The notes below the pieces were generated by a model that made no database searches, was not told where the DNA came from, and was given only the letters and a program-made list of their open reading frames with translations. From NCBI GenBank assembly GCA_937136425.1, contig CAKZON010000045.1:1-64000 (forward strand): 64,000 nt of DNA, in the 5' to 3' direction. Made by a program: the position numbers and the translations under genes. This DNA is from an uncultured Crocinitomix sp. (GTDB taxonomy: Bacteria; Bacteroidota; Bacteroidia; Flavobacteriales_D; Crocinitomicaceae). This document shows positions 43,991 through 54,405 of the stretch, piece after piece (within the stretch, counting starts at the first letter, position 1; every line of letters begins with the position of its first letter).

Positions 43991-45417
43991 TCTTCAACAC
44001 TTAATCCAGATGCGGTGATTGTGGAAGTTTCTTGGTAAGTTTCATAATCTGTGTTAATCTCCCAAAGGTTGTGAGTTTGATCATTGATAATATTGTCAGC
44101 AGCTAAGAGCCCCATTAGAATACTATGATCTTGGTTGTTATATTTGAATGATCCATAACGCCCAATTACAGAAAGGTTGTTTATGGTGCTTAAATAAGTT
44201 TCTACCTTTTGTAAAGGCTCTTTATAACCTTTTCCATAAACAGGATAACACTTGGGTATTTTAATGATATGTCCTTCAGAAATTTCGAGATCTTTAATTA
44301 AGCCTGTTGCTCGTAATTCTTTTTTTCCTAATGCAATTAGCTCTTCGTCTGTATTGTTCCAAATTGCATCTTCGTTATAACTCCAATATTCTAAAACAAC
44401 AATGGTCGATTTTTCATCTTGATTGATTTCAGGAACCCAATTACAGAAGTTTGTAATACGGCCCATTTGTAAATCATTGGCATGAACATATAACCAGTTG
44501 TCAGGAAATACATCAACGCCTTCTACTTTTAGATAAACTAGAATGGTATTTCTGAATTTTAAATCTGTAGCTGCGCTAATTACATCTGCCGGAACGTTTG
44601 GTAAATTGCGAACCAAATGCGTAATGGGCATGGATGAAATAATGTGATCAAAAGGAATAATTTCTCCTGACATCAACTCAATAGAGGTTGCTCCATTTTC
44701 ACCCGTGTCAACTTTTTTAACAGGAGTTGAGCATAAAACCTTTCCGCCATTTTTTTCAATAAACGTTTTCATTTTGTCATAAACCATACCTGTTCCTCCA
44801 ATCGGATAGGCAAATTGATCGACAAGGGTTTTATGTTTGTTTTTTTTGCTAGAAAAAAGAGCGTTTTTTACAGCCTCAAAAAGAGATAGTTTTTTAATGC
44901 GCTGAGCAGCAAAATCTTCATCCAATTCGGTACAAGGGATTCCCCATAGTTTTTCGCTATAGGTTTTAAAAAAAATGGAATATAGTCGCGAACCAAACCT
45001 TGCAGTTACCCACGCTTCAAAAGAACCATCTTGTTTTGTAGGTTTAATTTTTTCTTTGAAATAACTCATTACACAAAGAAAGGCACGCCCAATTCCTAAT
45101 TTAAAAAGTGCGTCAAATGGTTTAAGTGGGTAGTAATAAAATTTCTTTTTGTAATAGATGCGGGTCAAGCGGTCAACCATACGGTAATCTTTACCAACAA
45201 CTTCTAACCAAAGCTTGTTTACTTTTGTGTCGTTGCTAAAAAAACGGTGTGGGCCCAAGTCCACCTTTTGGTTCCAAAGGTCTATTGTTTTTGAAAGCCC
45301 ACCCACTTTGTCTGATGCTTCGTATAATGTGACATCAAAACCTGCTTTGGTCAATTCATAAGCTGCAGTCATACCGGCAGGACCAGCACCGATAACCGCA
45401 ATTTTTTTATCCTTCAA
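43987..45417 (-). CDS. FAD-dependent amine oxidase-like protein (protoporphyrinogen oxidase/UGM-like fold)
   Basis: 476 residues. The N-terminal dinucleotide-binding motif [36 protein letters not shown] is followed by DLGPHRFF and the C-terminal FAD contact [23 protein letters not shown]. The fold is of the amine-oxidase/NAD(P)-binding type shared by protoporphyrinogen oxidases and UDP-galactopyranose mutases. The DLGPHRFF motif and genome context next to GT-C genes favour a sugar-nucleotide or polyprenyl-sugar role over heme. It starts 4 bases after the scoB stop. Substrate not determined. Confidence 0.83.
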   Translation of the reverse strand: MKDKKIAVIGAGPAGMTAAYELTKAGFDVTLYEASDKVGGLSKTIDLWNQKVDLGPHRFFSNDTKVNKLWLEVVGKDYRMVDRLTRIYYKKKFYYYPLKPFDALFKLGIGRAFLCVMSYFKEKIKPTKQDGSFEAWVTARFGSRLYSIFFKTYSEKLWGIPCTELDEDFAAQRIKKLSLFEAVKNALFSSKKNKHKTLVDQFAYPIGGTGMVYDKMKTFIEKNGGKVLCSTPVKKVDTGENGATSIELMSGEIIPFDHIISSMPITHLVRNLPNVPADVISAATDLKFRNTILVYLKVEGVDVFPDNWLYVHANDLQMGRITNFCNWVPEINQDEKSTIVVLEYWSYNEDAIWNNTDEELIALGKKELRATGLIKDLEISEGHIIKIPKCYPVYGKGYKEPLQKVETYLSTINNLSVIGRYGSFKYNNQDHSILMGLLAADNIINDQTHNLWEINTDYETYQETSTITASGLSVEE

Positions 45418-45421
45418 GAGG

Positions 45422-46078
45422 TTAAATTTTCATTTCAGGAACATCATTAGGCACAACTAATTCACCCTCAGTTGCAGCTTTAATCTCTTCAACAGAAACA
45501 CCTGGTGCTCGCTCAATTAAATGAAATTGATTGTCTTTGATTTCCAATACAGCTAAGTTTGTTACAACACGCGTAACACAACCGACTCCTGTAAGTGGTA
45601 AAGAACATTTAGAAAGAAGCTTCGATTCTCCTCTTTTGTTCGTGTGCATCATGGCTACAATAATATTTTCAGCAGATGCTACTAAATCCATAGCGCCACC
45701 CATTCCTTTAACCATACGTCCAGGAATTTTCCAATTTGCAATGTCACCATTTTGTGCTACTTCCATAGCTCCCAAAACAGTCAATTGAACATGTTGCCCT
45801 CTAATCATTGCAAAAGAGGTTGCAGAATCGAAAATTACTCCACCATCCATTATGGTAACTGTTTGTTTTCCTGCATTAATTAAATCAGCATCTTCTTCTC
45901 CTTCAAAAGGGAATGGACCCATTCCTAATAATCCGTTTTCAGATTGAAATTCTACTTCAATTCCTTCAGGAATGTAGTTCGCTACTAATGTTGGAATTCC
46001 AATTCCAAGGTTTACGTACCAACCGTCTTGTAATTCTTGTGCGATTCGTTTTGCGATTCCTATTTTATCTAAGGCCAT
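45422..46078 (-). CDS. scoB: 3-oxoacid CoA-transferase subunit B
   Basis: 218 residues. The active-site Glu (E47) is in [15 protein letters not shown], with [39 protein letters not shown] and [20 protein letters not shown] typical of the B subunit. With subunit A it transfers CoA between succinyl-CoA and acetoacetate, in ketone-body and amino-acid degradation. Its partner scoA is not adjacent: two GT-C-like genes (46081-49747) separate them, although all run on the same strand with small gaps. Confidence 0.94.
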   Translation of the reverse strand: MALDKIGIAKRIAQELQDGWYVNLGIGIPTLVANYIPEGIEVEFQSENGLLGMGPFPFEGEEDADLINAGKQTVTIMDGGVIFDSATSFAMIRGQHVQLTVLGAMEVAQNGDIANWKIPGRMVKGMGGAMDLVASAENIIVAMMHTNKRGESKLLSKCSLPLTGVGCVTRVVTNLAVLEIKDNQFHLIERAPGVSVEEIKAATEGELVVPNDVPEMKI

Positions 46079-46080
46079 GT

Positions 46081-47940
46081 TTAATTGTATTGATTTGGAA
46101 AATCTCTTTCAAGTTGATAAAGATAACACTTTCCATTTGGAATAGAAAAGGATGTTTTATCAATGTTCCAGATGTAAAATTTTAGCGTTTGTGCTCCTTG
46201 CGGAATATAATGTAATAAAGTGCCTTGATGGAGGTTGTTTTCTTCTCCATTCCAATGTTTTCGCAACCAATCTAAAGGAATGTATTCTTGATAAAGAGAG
46301 GCGCCTGAAGAATCATTAACTGTAACAGCTAGCCGACCAATAAATGGATGTTCTTGCGCGTCAAAGGTTAGTTCGGTTCCAATAAATAATGTGCGTTTTT
46401 CAAGGCTGTCAATTTCCATTTCAAGGATATTGTGATACTCATCAGTTACAAAGCCGTTGGTTGGTCTTACATCTGTTGAGTAGATGAGTTGCCTCTGTAT
46501 TTTGTTACGGCGTTCAAATAACGTGAGTTTTGTGTCAGGATCTACAACAACAGGATCGTAATAATCATAAAGTGTTGAATCTTCAATTTTTTCATGCCTT
46601 ACAATCTGAAAATCGGCATCTAATGCAATGTGATAATTGGTGTGAATTTTCCCCTGTGTTCCTCCGTCTCGATTATTCAAATAATACCAACAAAATTCTT
46701 GCGTTTTATATCCTCCAACTGTTGCAGGAAACTGAAAACTGTTTTCTGCATTAGCAATATAATCGTAGATTGGATAAGATGTGCGCTCTTCTGATGAGAA
46801 GGTAGAGCCTGAAGGAGTGGCATGAAAAAGAAAGAGAATAGGAAAGTAAAATAAGGGAATACCAATTAATGCAATTTTAGAGTGTTTGGCGCTTAAATCA
46901 TCTAGTATAAAAGCTAGACTACTTACAAAAAGAAAGAAAAGGTGTATTGCTACTCTGTCCTCTGGGAAGTTAACCTCCATTTTATGAAAAAGAAATAAAA
47001 TGCAGGCAATATTAGCAGTAAGTAATATGGCAAAAAAACTTGCATTTTCTAAAGTGCTGAATAGAGATTTCTTTTTGAATAGTTGAATGATGGCGTACAG
47101 TACAAATCCAATGAATAGTATTGTTAAGATTATGGCAATAGGTTGGTTGTAAAAATCCATGAACACCTGACTCAAAGATCTAACGGTTACTTCGTAAAAT
47201 CCGTCACCAACACCATAATAAAATGCGCCACGTTCTTTAAATGCGAATGATAATTTAACTAAGATTAGAAAAGGAATCCCCGTAAGTAAAAGAATGCCTG
47301 CGTTGATTAAAAGTGCCTTTTTGTTTTCATTAAAATTTTGTTTAAGTTGAAACAACGCCATGAAACCAAATAGCAATACTGAAGGTAGGATTAATGTTAA
47401 GTTAGCTGCTGTTGCTAGAAACAAGAACAGTGGAACAAAGAATAAATGCTTTCGTGCTCCAGTTTCTTTTAATCGGATAAATTGAAAAATTGCAAAAACA
47501 AAAAAAGCAATGGACATTCCGTAACCTCTGCATTCTCCAAAATATTCAAATAGATAATGTGAGGAAACTAAGGCTAGTAACAATCCCCAACGTAATATTT
47601 TTTTGTTTAGTCGTCCTGCAATTTGAAATACGCCATAGAAAAATAGAGCGTAGGTAAGTACATTTGGTAAACGTAATGCTAAAGGTGAAGATCCAAAAAT
47701 GTGGTACGAAAAATTGGAAAACATGGAGTTGAGCACATGATTGTTTGCATCCCAATGTGCACCAGGTGGCATATAATTGTCTGATTGTATATAATAGAAA
47801 AAAGTAGCTATTTCGTCATGTAAAACAGGAACATAAACAGCTCTAATAAATAGAAAACCCCAAAGGATAATGAAGAGTCCAAGAACGATTTTTTTTTCAA
47901 AATCATTAAAGTGAAGATATTTGTCAGTTAACCCTTTCAC
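46081..47940 (-). CDS. GT-C-like polytopic membrane protein
   Basis: 619 residues with about ten transmembrane segments up to residue 400 and a soluble C-terminus. The first periplasmic loop has VYVPVLHDEIATFFYYIQ, the D-E motif used by ArnT/PMT-type (GT39, GT83) glycosyltransferases for catalysis. Later the soluble part (about 410-619) has LFERRNKIQRQLIY and VTVNDSSGASLYQEYIPLDWL. Co-directional with the two neighbours (2-base gap to scoB, 4-base gap to the upstream GT-C gene). Substrate unknown. Confidence 0.78.
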   Translation of the reverse strand: MKGLTDKYLHFNDFEKKIVLGLFIILWGFLFIRAVYVPVLHDEIATFFYYIQSDNYMPPGAHWDANNHVLNSMFSNFSYHIFGSSPLALRLPNVLTYALFFYGVFQIAGRLNKKILRWGLLLALVSSHYLFEYFGECRGYGMSIAFFVFAIFQFIRLKETGARKHLFFVPLFLFLATAANLTLILPSVLLFGFMALFQLKQNFNENKKALLINAGILLLTGIPFLILVKLSFAFKERGAFYYGVGDGFYEVTVRSLSQVFMDFYNQPIAIILTILFIGFVLYAIIQLFKKKSLFSTLENASFFAILLTANIACILFLFHKMEVNFPEDRVAIHLFFLFVSSLAFILDDLSAKHSKIALIGIPLFYFPILFLFHATPSGSTFSSEERTSYPIYDYIANAENSFQFPATVGGYKTQEFCWYYLNNRDGGTQGKIHTNYHIALDADFQIVRHEKIEDSTLYDYYDPVVVDPDTKLTLFERRNKIQRQLIYSTDVRPTNGFVTDEYHNILEMEIDSLEKRTLFIGTELTFDAQEHPFIGRLAVTVNDSSGASLYQEYIPLDWLRKHWNGEENNLHQGTLLHYIPQGAQTLKFYIWNIDKTSFSIPNGKCYLYQLERDFPNQYN

Positions 47941-47944
47941 TTAC

Positions 47945-49747
47945 TTAGTTGTTTTTTTCGTAAACTTCAAAATAAAGATCTTTTACCATAACATTTGCGC
48001 CATATTGCAGCCAAACTCTAATTCCAATTTCATCTCCTAGGGTTCTTAAATCTGGAGTTAAATACTCCTTGGTGAGTGTTACTTCGTTAGAGTCAAATCG
48101 TTCTAAAGGTTCGTTTCGCCAGCTATAGGTTCGTTCTTTATAAAGCATAAAGGCGGCAAGATGTGCTGCAAACGATTCCTCTTGATAACGAATTAATTCA
48201 TCTGTTGTTTCAATAGTCGTTATTGCTTTAATCCATAAATGGTCTTTTTCAGTCAACTCGTTAAATGGAATTTTCACAATTGGAGTTTGAATATTTTCTC
48301 CATCCAATAACATTGGTAATGCAAAGTCTGGTCGAATTGTGGTAATTAAATTATAATCCTCAGGATTTTCAAAATTGGTAAGCTCACGATTAATGAGTAG
48401 AAGCTCTTTTTGTGCCTCAGTTGGTGGAGTAGTTTGTCCAAAAACAGAGAAATAATATTCCATAGTCATGTGCGACGGATGAAGAATTCCGTGGCGCATT
48501 TGATAAGTTTGAAAAAGGTTTAAGCAAATGCATAAAGTGATGAAAATTCCAATAATTGCTTTTTTATATTGTGCAAGTCCTACTAATCCAAATCCAATTA
48601 TTAAAATGTAAATGGGATATGAATGTTCTAATGCACGTTGAGAGAAACTGCCGGCATACCACCACACCGTCCAGCATGAAATAACATATAAGTTAATGAT
48701 AGTAAAAGCGAGTGTACCAATAAATAACGGTTTATGTTTTTTATACACTCCTATAAATCCTAAAACTAATAAGATCATGACAGGGGTGTAAATTAGCCAT
48801 CCTTTTCTAAAACTAAAAAGTACTTCAATGACATGTGGACGATTAAAGTCTAGTGCTTCTCCATTATGAACGTAAGAGTAAAATAGAGGAGAACCGGTAG
48901 TATAGTTCCAATAGAAAAGTTGAATGCTACCGACCAATATCATACAAATAATCGCAATCCAATAATAACGTGTTTTGAACACTTCTATAAAGCGGATTTT
49001 AAAGGCCGCCCAAGAGGTTACTCCATATAGCAATGGAATGAGTACTGCCATTAATTCTGTAGGTCGGATTAATGCCAAAAAACCAAGACTTATACCAATT
49101 AAAATTGCTGATTTAAGTGTATTCTTTTCATGAAATTTAATGGTGAAATAAAGCAAGGAAGTATAGAGCGTGAATAATGAAACATGTGCTAAACCTGTAC
49201 AGGCCGAGTTCATATGCAAATAATTGGTTCCTAAAACAAGAATCAAGAATAAAACAATGGTTATTTTTTCACTAAAGAAGTGAAGAAATATTTTTCGCAA
49301 AATAACTAAACCAAGAAAAGTGTAGAAGAGGCTGCCAATAACTGCCGAAAACTGATAGGGCATTGAAAAACCATCTTGCGCATAACCTGCCCATCCTGCA
49401 TATAAATGCCCAATATAAATAAATGGAGCATGAAGAACAGCCCATCCTGATGTGTATTTAGTAATATAACCTCCACCAATTTCAGGATCTAACGGGATGA
49501 ATTGGTATAGACTTGTGGTGTTTTCATAAGTTGCCATTATTCCCTCGTAATAACTGAGGTCAGAAATACTTAAATCTCCATCTGAAAATAATTCGGCAAG
49601 GTACACATGGTAGCCCATTGTGTCCCACGCAAGTGGATTTGGAATACCAAAATCAAAGGTGAGATAAATGATATAGGTAAATAACGCCAAAAGCACATAC
49701 CATGATGCGCTTTTGTAAGGAAATAAGCTTGTTATGAGCTTTTTCAT
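47945..49747 (-). CDS. GT-C-like polytopic membrane protein
   Basis: 600 residues with about ten to twelve transmembrane segments. The first loop has GIPNPLAWDTMGYHVYLAELFSDGD with an acidic residue in the place of the catalytic Asp of GT-C enzymes. The body is hydrophobic with short cytoplasmic turns. The C-terminal soluble region (about 440-600) is periplasmic. Sits between scoA (24-base gap) and the next GT-C-like gene. Sugar donor and acceptor unknown. Confidence 0.75.
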   Translation of the reverse strand: MKKLITSLFPYKSASWYVLLALFTYIIYLTFDFGIPNPLAWDTMGYHVYLAELFSDGDLSISDLSYYEGIMATYENTTSLYQFIPLDPEIGGGYITKYTSGWAVLHAPFIYIGHLYAGWAGYAQDGFSMPYQFSAVIGSLFYTFLGLVILRKIFLHFFSEKITIVLFLILVLGTNYLHMNSACTGLAHVSLFTLYTSLLYFTIKFHEKNTLKSAILIGISLGFLALIRPTELMAVLIPLLYGVTSWAAFKIRFIEVFKTRYYWIAIICMILVGSIQLFYWNYTTGSPLFYSYVHNGEALDFNRPHVIEVLFSFRKGWLIYTPVMILLVLGFIGVYKKHKPLFIGTLAFTIINLYVISCWTVWWYAGSFSQRALEHSYPIYILIIGFGLVGLAQYKKAIIGIFITLCICLNLFQTYQMRHGILHPSHMTMEYYFSVFGQTTPPTEAQKELLLINRELTNFENPEDYNLITTIRPDFALPMLLDGENIQTPIVKIPFNELTEKDHLWIKAITTIETTDELIRYQEESFAAHLAAFMLYKERTYSWRNEPLERFDSNEVTLTKEYLTPDLRTLGDEIGIRVWLQYGANVMVKDLYFEVYEKNN

Positions 49748-49771
49748 TGCGTTTATAAAATCGAATTTCGA

Positions 49772-50470
49772 TTAATTTTTTTGTCGTACCGTTCTTTGCT
49801 CAATTCTTTTTTCGAATTTTTCTCCTTTGAAAACACGTTGAACAAAAATGCCAGGTGTGTGAATAAAGTTAGGATCTAACTCACCAACTGGAACAATTTC
49901 TTCTACTTCTGCAATAGTTATTTTACCTGCCATTGCCATCATAGGGTTGAAGTTTCGTGCAGTAGCTTTAAAAATCAAATTTCCTGCGGTGTCAGCTTTC
50001 CAGGCTTTAACAATTGCAAAATCTGCCTCTAATGCCGATTCTAAAATATGTGGTTTGCCATTGAATACTTTCACTTCTTTACCTTCTGCTACTTCAGTTC
50101 CGTAACCTGCTGGCGTATAAAAAGCGGGAATTCCAGCACCTCCAGCTCGGCAGCGTTCAGCCAATGATCCTTGAGGAATTAAATCAACTTCTAATTCTCC
50201 GCTTAACATCTGGCGTTCAAACTCGTCATTTTCTCCTACATAAGAAGAGATCATTTTTTTAATTTGCTTTTTTTGCAAAAGTAAACCTAGTCCAAAATCA
50301 TCTACTCCAGCATTGTTTGAAATGCAGGTTAAATTCTTGACACCAAGTTCAACTAATTTACCAATGCTATTTTCAGGAATACCACAAAGTCCAAAACCTC
50401 CTAACATGATAGTCATGTCATCTGTGATTCCAACTAGTGCTTCGTTAACGTCTTTAACTACTTTATTCAT
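49772..50470 (-). CDS. scoA: 3-oxoacid CoA-transferase subunit A
   Basis: 232 residues. The A-subunit signature is [41 protein letters not shown] at about 23-63, then [42 protein letters not shown] and [18 protein letters not shown]-like motifs. Subunit A binds CoA and acetoacetate with subunit B. The partner scoB is two genes downstream. The class A PBP gene precedes it with a 6-base gap. Confidence 0.94.
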   Translation of the reverse strand: MNKVVKDVNEALVGITDDMTIMLGGFGLCGIPENSIGKLVELGVKNLTCISNNAGVDDFGLGLLLQKKQIKKMISSYVGENDEFERQMLSGELEVDLIPQGSLAERCRAGGAGIPAFYTPAGYGTEVAEGKEVKVFNGKPHILESALEADFAIVKAWKADTAGNLIFKATARNFNPMMAMAGKITIAEVEEIVPVGELDPNFIHTPGIFVQRVFKGEKFEKRIEQRTVRQKN

Positions 50471-50476
50471 CTTGTT

Positions 50477-52897
50477 TTATAATAATGGACCCTCATCATC
50501 AACAGAGCAATTAAAAATACTGCCGTCATAATTGGGTGGTGCTTCAAAATCTTTTTTAGAAATATCGATTGACGCATCTTTATAAACGCGTTGCATATAA
50601 TAACCGTAGATAGGAAGTGCCATACGTGCACCTTGTCCCCATGGATAACTTCTAAAGTGAATGTCTCTGTCGTCTGCTCCTACCCAAACACCCGTTACAA
50701 GTTCAGGTGTTAATCCCATAAACCAACCATCAGATGCTCCATTCGTAGTACCTGTTTTTCCAGCTGTCGGATATTTTATTCCTCCCCATGGACGGCTACT
50801 TCTTAAAGAGCTACTTGTCGCATAAACTTTGTTTCCTTGATGAACATTTGCAGCACCGTTAACAGCACCTTTCATCATATTAATCATAGTATATGCTAAT
50901 TGCTCACTCATTGCTTCTCTAATGTCATATTCTAAATCAATAATAACATTTCCATTACGATCTTCAACACGCATAACATAAATTGGCCTGATGTATACAC
51001 CTTTGTTTGCAAATGTGCTTTGTGCACCTACCATATTGTAGAGTGAAATATCCATTGGTCCAAGACACATTGATGGAACAACATCTTCAACGCGCAATGC
51101 AATTCCTACATCTCTTAATACTTTATCCATTGTCGCAGGCCCTGCAGAAGCTCCCATGTCTTTCATAATAGCCACGGTAATATTATTTAAGGATCCCGCT
51201 AAACCACATTTTGTCGGAATTGGTGTCCCTGTGTTTTTTGTTCCAGTTGCTGGACACCAAGATTTATCTCGAGTAGGACTCACAGGTACATCAACACAAT
51301 AATCCATATCAATATATGTTTTGCAAGGTGTAATTGTACCTAAGCTCAAAGCGGCTGCATATACAAAAGGTTTAATTGTTGAACCTACTTGTCTGCGCGA
51401 TTGTTTAACGTGATCAAACGAAAAGTGATTGAAGTTTGGTCCACCAACCCATGCTTTTACAAATCCTGTTTTCGGATCCATGGACATTAAGCCTGCTTGT
51501 AAAATACTTTTGTAGTATTTAATCGAATCCAACGGAGTCATTGTAGTATCAAAATCGCCACTGTATGAAAATACTTTCATTTTAATTGGCGTATTGAAAG
51601 AGGCTTCAATCTCGGCATCAGAAGCACCAGCCGCAGTTAATTTTCTATAACGATCAGATGTTTTTGTGGCTTGACTTAAAATTTGATCAATTCTTTTATC
51701 ATCTGCGTCATTTGCAAAAGGAGGGCGCTTATTTTTTGCATTATTCTTGTCGAACTCAATTTGAAGTGTAGTCTCCATATGTTCTTGTACAGCTTCTTCA
51801 GCATATACTTGCATTCTAGAGTCAATGGTTGTGTAGATTCTTAAACCATCTTTGTAAATGTTATAAGGCGTACCGTCAGCTTTTTCATAAACCAAGGTTC
51901 CGTCATCATTTGTTTCTTGAAATTTAGCCGTCAATTCTTTTCTTAAAATCTCTCTAAAGTGCGGTGCTAAACCTTCTTTATGATCAACAATTTGATAATC
52001 AACTAGAATTGGTAATGCAGAAAGAGAATCATAAGTGGAACGATCCATTTTTACAGACAGTGCTTCATTTCCTGCATCACTATTAATTAACCATTGATAA
52101 AGAACTTGGTTTCTACGCGAATAAGCCCTTGTGCTATCCAATTCGTATTGCGCTATACCGTCTGCATCATCAGAATAATCTTTGTATTGAAATTTTAAAG
52201 GGTTGTACATACCAGGGTTTTTACACATTCCCACAAGCATTGCAGCTTCTTCCATTCTTAAACTGTCTGGTGTTTTGTTGAAATAAACTTGAGAAGCGGA
52301 GGAAATTCCCACGGCATTATACAAGAAATCAAAGTTGTTCAAATACATGGTGATGATTTCTTCTTTGGTATAGTGCTTTTCCAATCGCACGGCCAAAATA
52401 TTTTCACCAAATTTTTGTTCTAAACGTCCCCATTTGTCCTTTGCAACTCCACCATTAGCTGTGTCACTTGCAGTATATAAAAGTTTTGCTAATTGTTGCG
52501 AAATGGTACTGGCACCACCTCCGTCTTTTCCAACGGCGGCAAAAGTAACTGCACGTGCAAGTCCTTCTGCATCTACACCAGCATGTGTGTAAAATCGTTG
52601 ATCTTCTGTAGCTATCAACGCCGAAATTACATAGGGCGATATTTTATTATAGGATACACTTTTTCTGTTGACACTCCAAAATCGCCCCATTTCTTCTCCG
52701 TCCGAAGTGTAAATAATTGATGCTTGTTTATCCGGTGGATTTGCCAACTCTTCGTGCGAAGGAATACCTGGTCTTGCTGCGCTCAGCATCCATAATATTC
52801 CAAATAATGGAAGAAATGCCCCAATCCAAACAATCATTAAGATTATTCGTCTAGTGCGTTTTGATAGTTTTTCTTTGGTCGCTTGATCCTTTTTCAT
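50477..52897 (-). CDS. Class A penicillin-binding protein (PBP1a-like)
   Basis: 806 residues from the ATG at 52897. A longer frame start at 52984 is not supported. A bifunctional peptidoglycan synthase anchored in the inner membrane. One transmembrane segment near the N-terminus (about 20-42, IILMIVWIGAFLPLFGIL), then the glycosyltransferase domain (ATEDQRFYTHAGVDAEGLARA, GASTISQQLAKLLY), then the transpeptidase domain with the SxxK motif in QVGSTIKPFVYAAAL, an SLNN motif, and KTG in TAGKTGTTNGASDGWF. Start choice puts a basic cytoplasmic tail before the membrane anchor. An inverted repeat lies upstream (52913-52935). Confidence 0.94.
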   Translation of the reverse strand: MKKDQATKEKLSKRTRRIILMIVWIGAFLPLFGILWMLSAARPGIPSHEELANPPDKQASIIYTSDGEEMGRFWSVNRKSVSYNKISPYVISALIATEDQRFYTHAGVDAEGLARAVTFAAVGKDGGGASTISQQLAKLLYTASDTANGGVAKDKWGRLEQKFGENILAVRLEKHYTKEEIITMYLNNFDFLYNAVGISSASQVYFNKTPDSLRMEEAAMLVGMCKNPGMYNPLKFQYKDYSDDADGIAQYELDSTRAYSRRNQVLYQWLINSDAGNEALSVKMDRSTYDSLSALPILVDYQIVDHKEGLAPHFREILRKELTAKFQETNDDGTLVYEKADGTPYNIYKDGLRIYTTIDSRMQVYAEEAVQEHMETTLQIEFDKNNAKNKRPPFANDADDKRIDQILSQATKTSDRYRKLTAAGASDAEIEASFNTPIKMKVFSYSGDFDTTMTPLDSIKYYKSILQAGLMSMDPKTGFVKAWVGGPNFNHFSFDHVKQSRRQVGSTIKPFVYAAALSLGTITPCKTYIDMDYCVDVPVSPTRDKSWCPATGTKNTGTPIPTKCGLAGSLNNITVAIMKDMGASAGPATMDKVLRDVGIALRVEDVVPSMCLGPMDISLYNMVGAQSTFANKGVYIRPIYVMRVEDRNGNVIIDLEYDIREAMSEQLAYTMINMMKGAVNGAANVHQGNKVYATSSSLRSSRPWGGIKYPTAGKTGTTNGASDGWFMGLTPELVTGVWVGADDRDIHFRSYPWGQGARMALPIYGYYMQRVYKDASIDISKKDFEAPPNYDGSIFNCSVDDEGPLL

Positions 52898-52912
52898 AAC
52901 GTATTTCCCAAG

Positions 52913-52935
52913 GGGTAAAATTAAGAAATTTACCC
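52913..52935. repeat. Inverted repeat upstream of the PBP gene
   Basis: GGGTAAAATT and AAATTTACCC (9 of 10 positions pair) separated by 3 bases, 16 bases before the PBP ATG. Could be an operator or mRNA hairpin; no further evidence. Confidence 0.4.
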
Positions 52936-53161
52936 TCAATAGAAAGAAATAGAGTGTGATTCTCCTTAAAAAATTATTATCCACTAGTGTTACGGTGCAA
53001 ATGAGATGTGCCTCAACTATTATTCGATTATTGAGATTTACTGATTTGATTTAGGTTTATTAAGAAATTACTGTGAAAACTGCATTTTGTTAGACAAAGA
53101 ATACATTGTTTATTTCTGTAGTATTGTGAATTAATCCCGTAGATTATCAAAAAGTTAGGAT

Positions 53162-54322
53162 ATGCAAGATTCATTGAATTTAAATATTAAAACATCAATT
53201 GTTGATACCGTAGAAACAGTTAATACAACTGTTGTTGATGAAAGTGTTTTAAACGAATCATTAGGTTTTTTTGAAAGACTTTATTACGGAAATACAATTG
53301 AGCAATATTTAATTGCCTTTGGAATTATCCTAGCAGCAATTATCGGTGGTAAATTATTGTATTGGATTTCAAAGCGCTTTATATCTAAACTAACGGCGCG
53401 TTCAAAGTCTAAACTAGATGACATTATCGTAGATAAAGTAGAGGAGCCTGTGGTTTTCGGAATCGTGTTGGGAGTATCATGGTGGGCACTTAGCACTAAA
53501 TTAAACTATTCGGATGATGGTGCTTTTATGGGGCATATATTTGGTTTTTTAACAGTGATCAATATTACTTGGATGGTGGCACGGTTATCAGATGCGTTAA
53601 TTGAAGAGTATGTTGTACCAATGACTGAAAAAACAGAGTCTGATTTAGATGATCAATTATTGCCAATTTTTAGAAAAGGATTACGGATAATTATATGGAC
53701 ATTAGGAATAATTGTAGGGCTGAATAATGCCGGTTATGATGTTGGGGCTGTTATTGCAGGACTAGGAATTGGAGGATTGGCATTTGCATTGGCTGCACAG
53801 GATACAGTTAAGAACTTCTTTGGAGGGATTATGATCTTTGCGGATAAGCCTTTTCAGTTGGGAGATCGAATTCAGATTGGTGATATAGATGGTTTTGTAA
53901 GAGAAATTGGGATTAGAAGTACACGAGTTGAAACACTTGCGGGGCGTGTTGTTACAGTGCCCAATTCCATGTTTTCTGATGATGCGGTAGAGAATGTTGA
54001 TCTTGAACCTACTCGAAAGGTAACACTCAATTTAGGTTTAACTTATGACACCAGTGCTGACCAGATAGAAGAAGCAATTCAACTTTTAAGAACAATTGGA
54101 GCTGAGAATAAAGAGATTGTAGATGATGAATTTTTTACAAGCTTTAATTCGTTTGGAGATTTTTCTCTTGGAATTACATTTATCTATTTTATTCGGAAAG
54201 AGGCCGATATTTTTGAGACACAAACTGTGATGAATTTAGCCATCTTACGAAGATTTGAAAAACATAAGCTAGATATGGCGTTCCCAACTCAAACGGTATA
54301 TCATCAATCCTTAACTGCATAA
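53162..54322 (+). CDS. MscS-family mechanosensitive ion channel
   Basis: 386 residues. A short N-terminal extension, then transmembrane helices (about 45-65, 95-115, 120-140) and the pore helix TM3 region (LGIIVGLNNAGYDVGAVIAGLGIGGLAFALAAQDTVKNFFGGIMIFADKPF). The beta domain follows (LGDRIQIGDIDGFVREIGIRSTRVETLAGRVVTVPNSMFSDDAVENV). It opens under membrane tension and releases solutes upon osmotic downshift. Alone on its strand between divergent neighbours. The class is confident; conductance or ligand cannot be read from sequence. Confidence 0.93.
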   Translation: MQDSLNLNIKTSIVDTVETVNTTVVDESVLNESLGFFERLYYGNTIEQYLIAFGIILAAIIGGKLLYWISKRFISKLTARSKSKLDDIIVDKVEEPVVFGIVLGVSWWALSTKLNYSDDGAFMGHIFGFLTVINITWMVARLSDALIEEYVVPMTEKTESDLDDQLLPIFRKGLRIIIWTLGIIVGLNNAGYDVGAVIAGLGIGGLAFALAAQDTVKNFFGGIMIFADKPFQLGDRIQIGDIDGFVREIGIRSTRVETLAGRVVTVPNSMFSDDAVENVDLEPTRKVTLNLGLTYDTSADQIEEAIQLLRTIGAENKEIVDDEFFTSFNSFGDFSLGITFIYFIRKEADIFETQTVMNLAILRRFEKHKLDMAFPTQTVYHQSLTA

Positions 54323-54405
54323 CAAAGGATAGTTTTTTTCGTTTAAAGCTTTGCTACACATCAAGATTATTTAATTTAGCACCTTCAATTATTAATAGGG
54401 TTAAA

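Noticed and set aside
42356-49747. Assigning exact glycan functions to the three GT-C-like genes
   Set aside because: Hydrophobic membrane topology alone does not define donor or acceptor; only the class is reported.
52898-52984. Longer PBP start at 52984
   Set aside because: The extra residues are not family-like and precede the normal basic tail; the ATG at 52897 fits.
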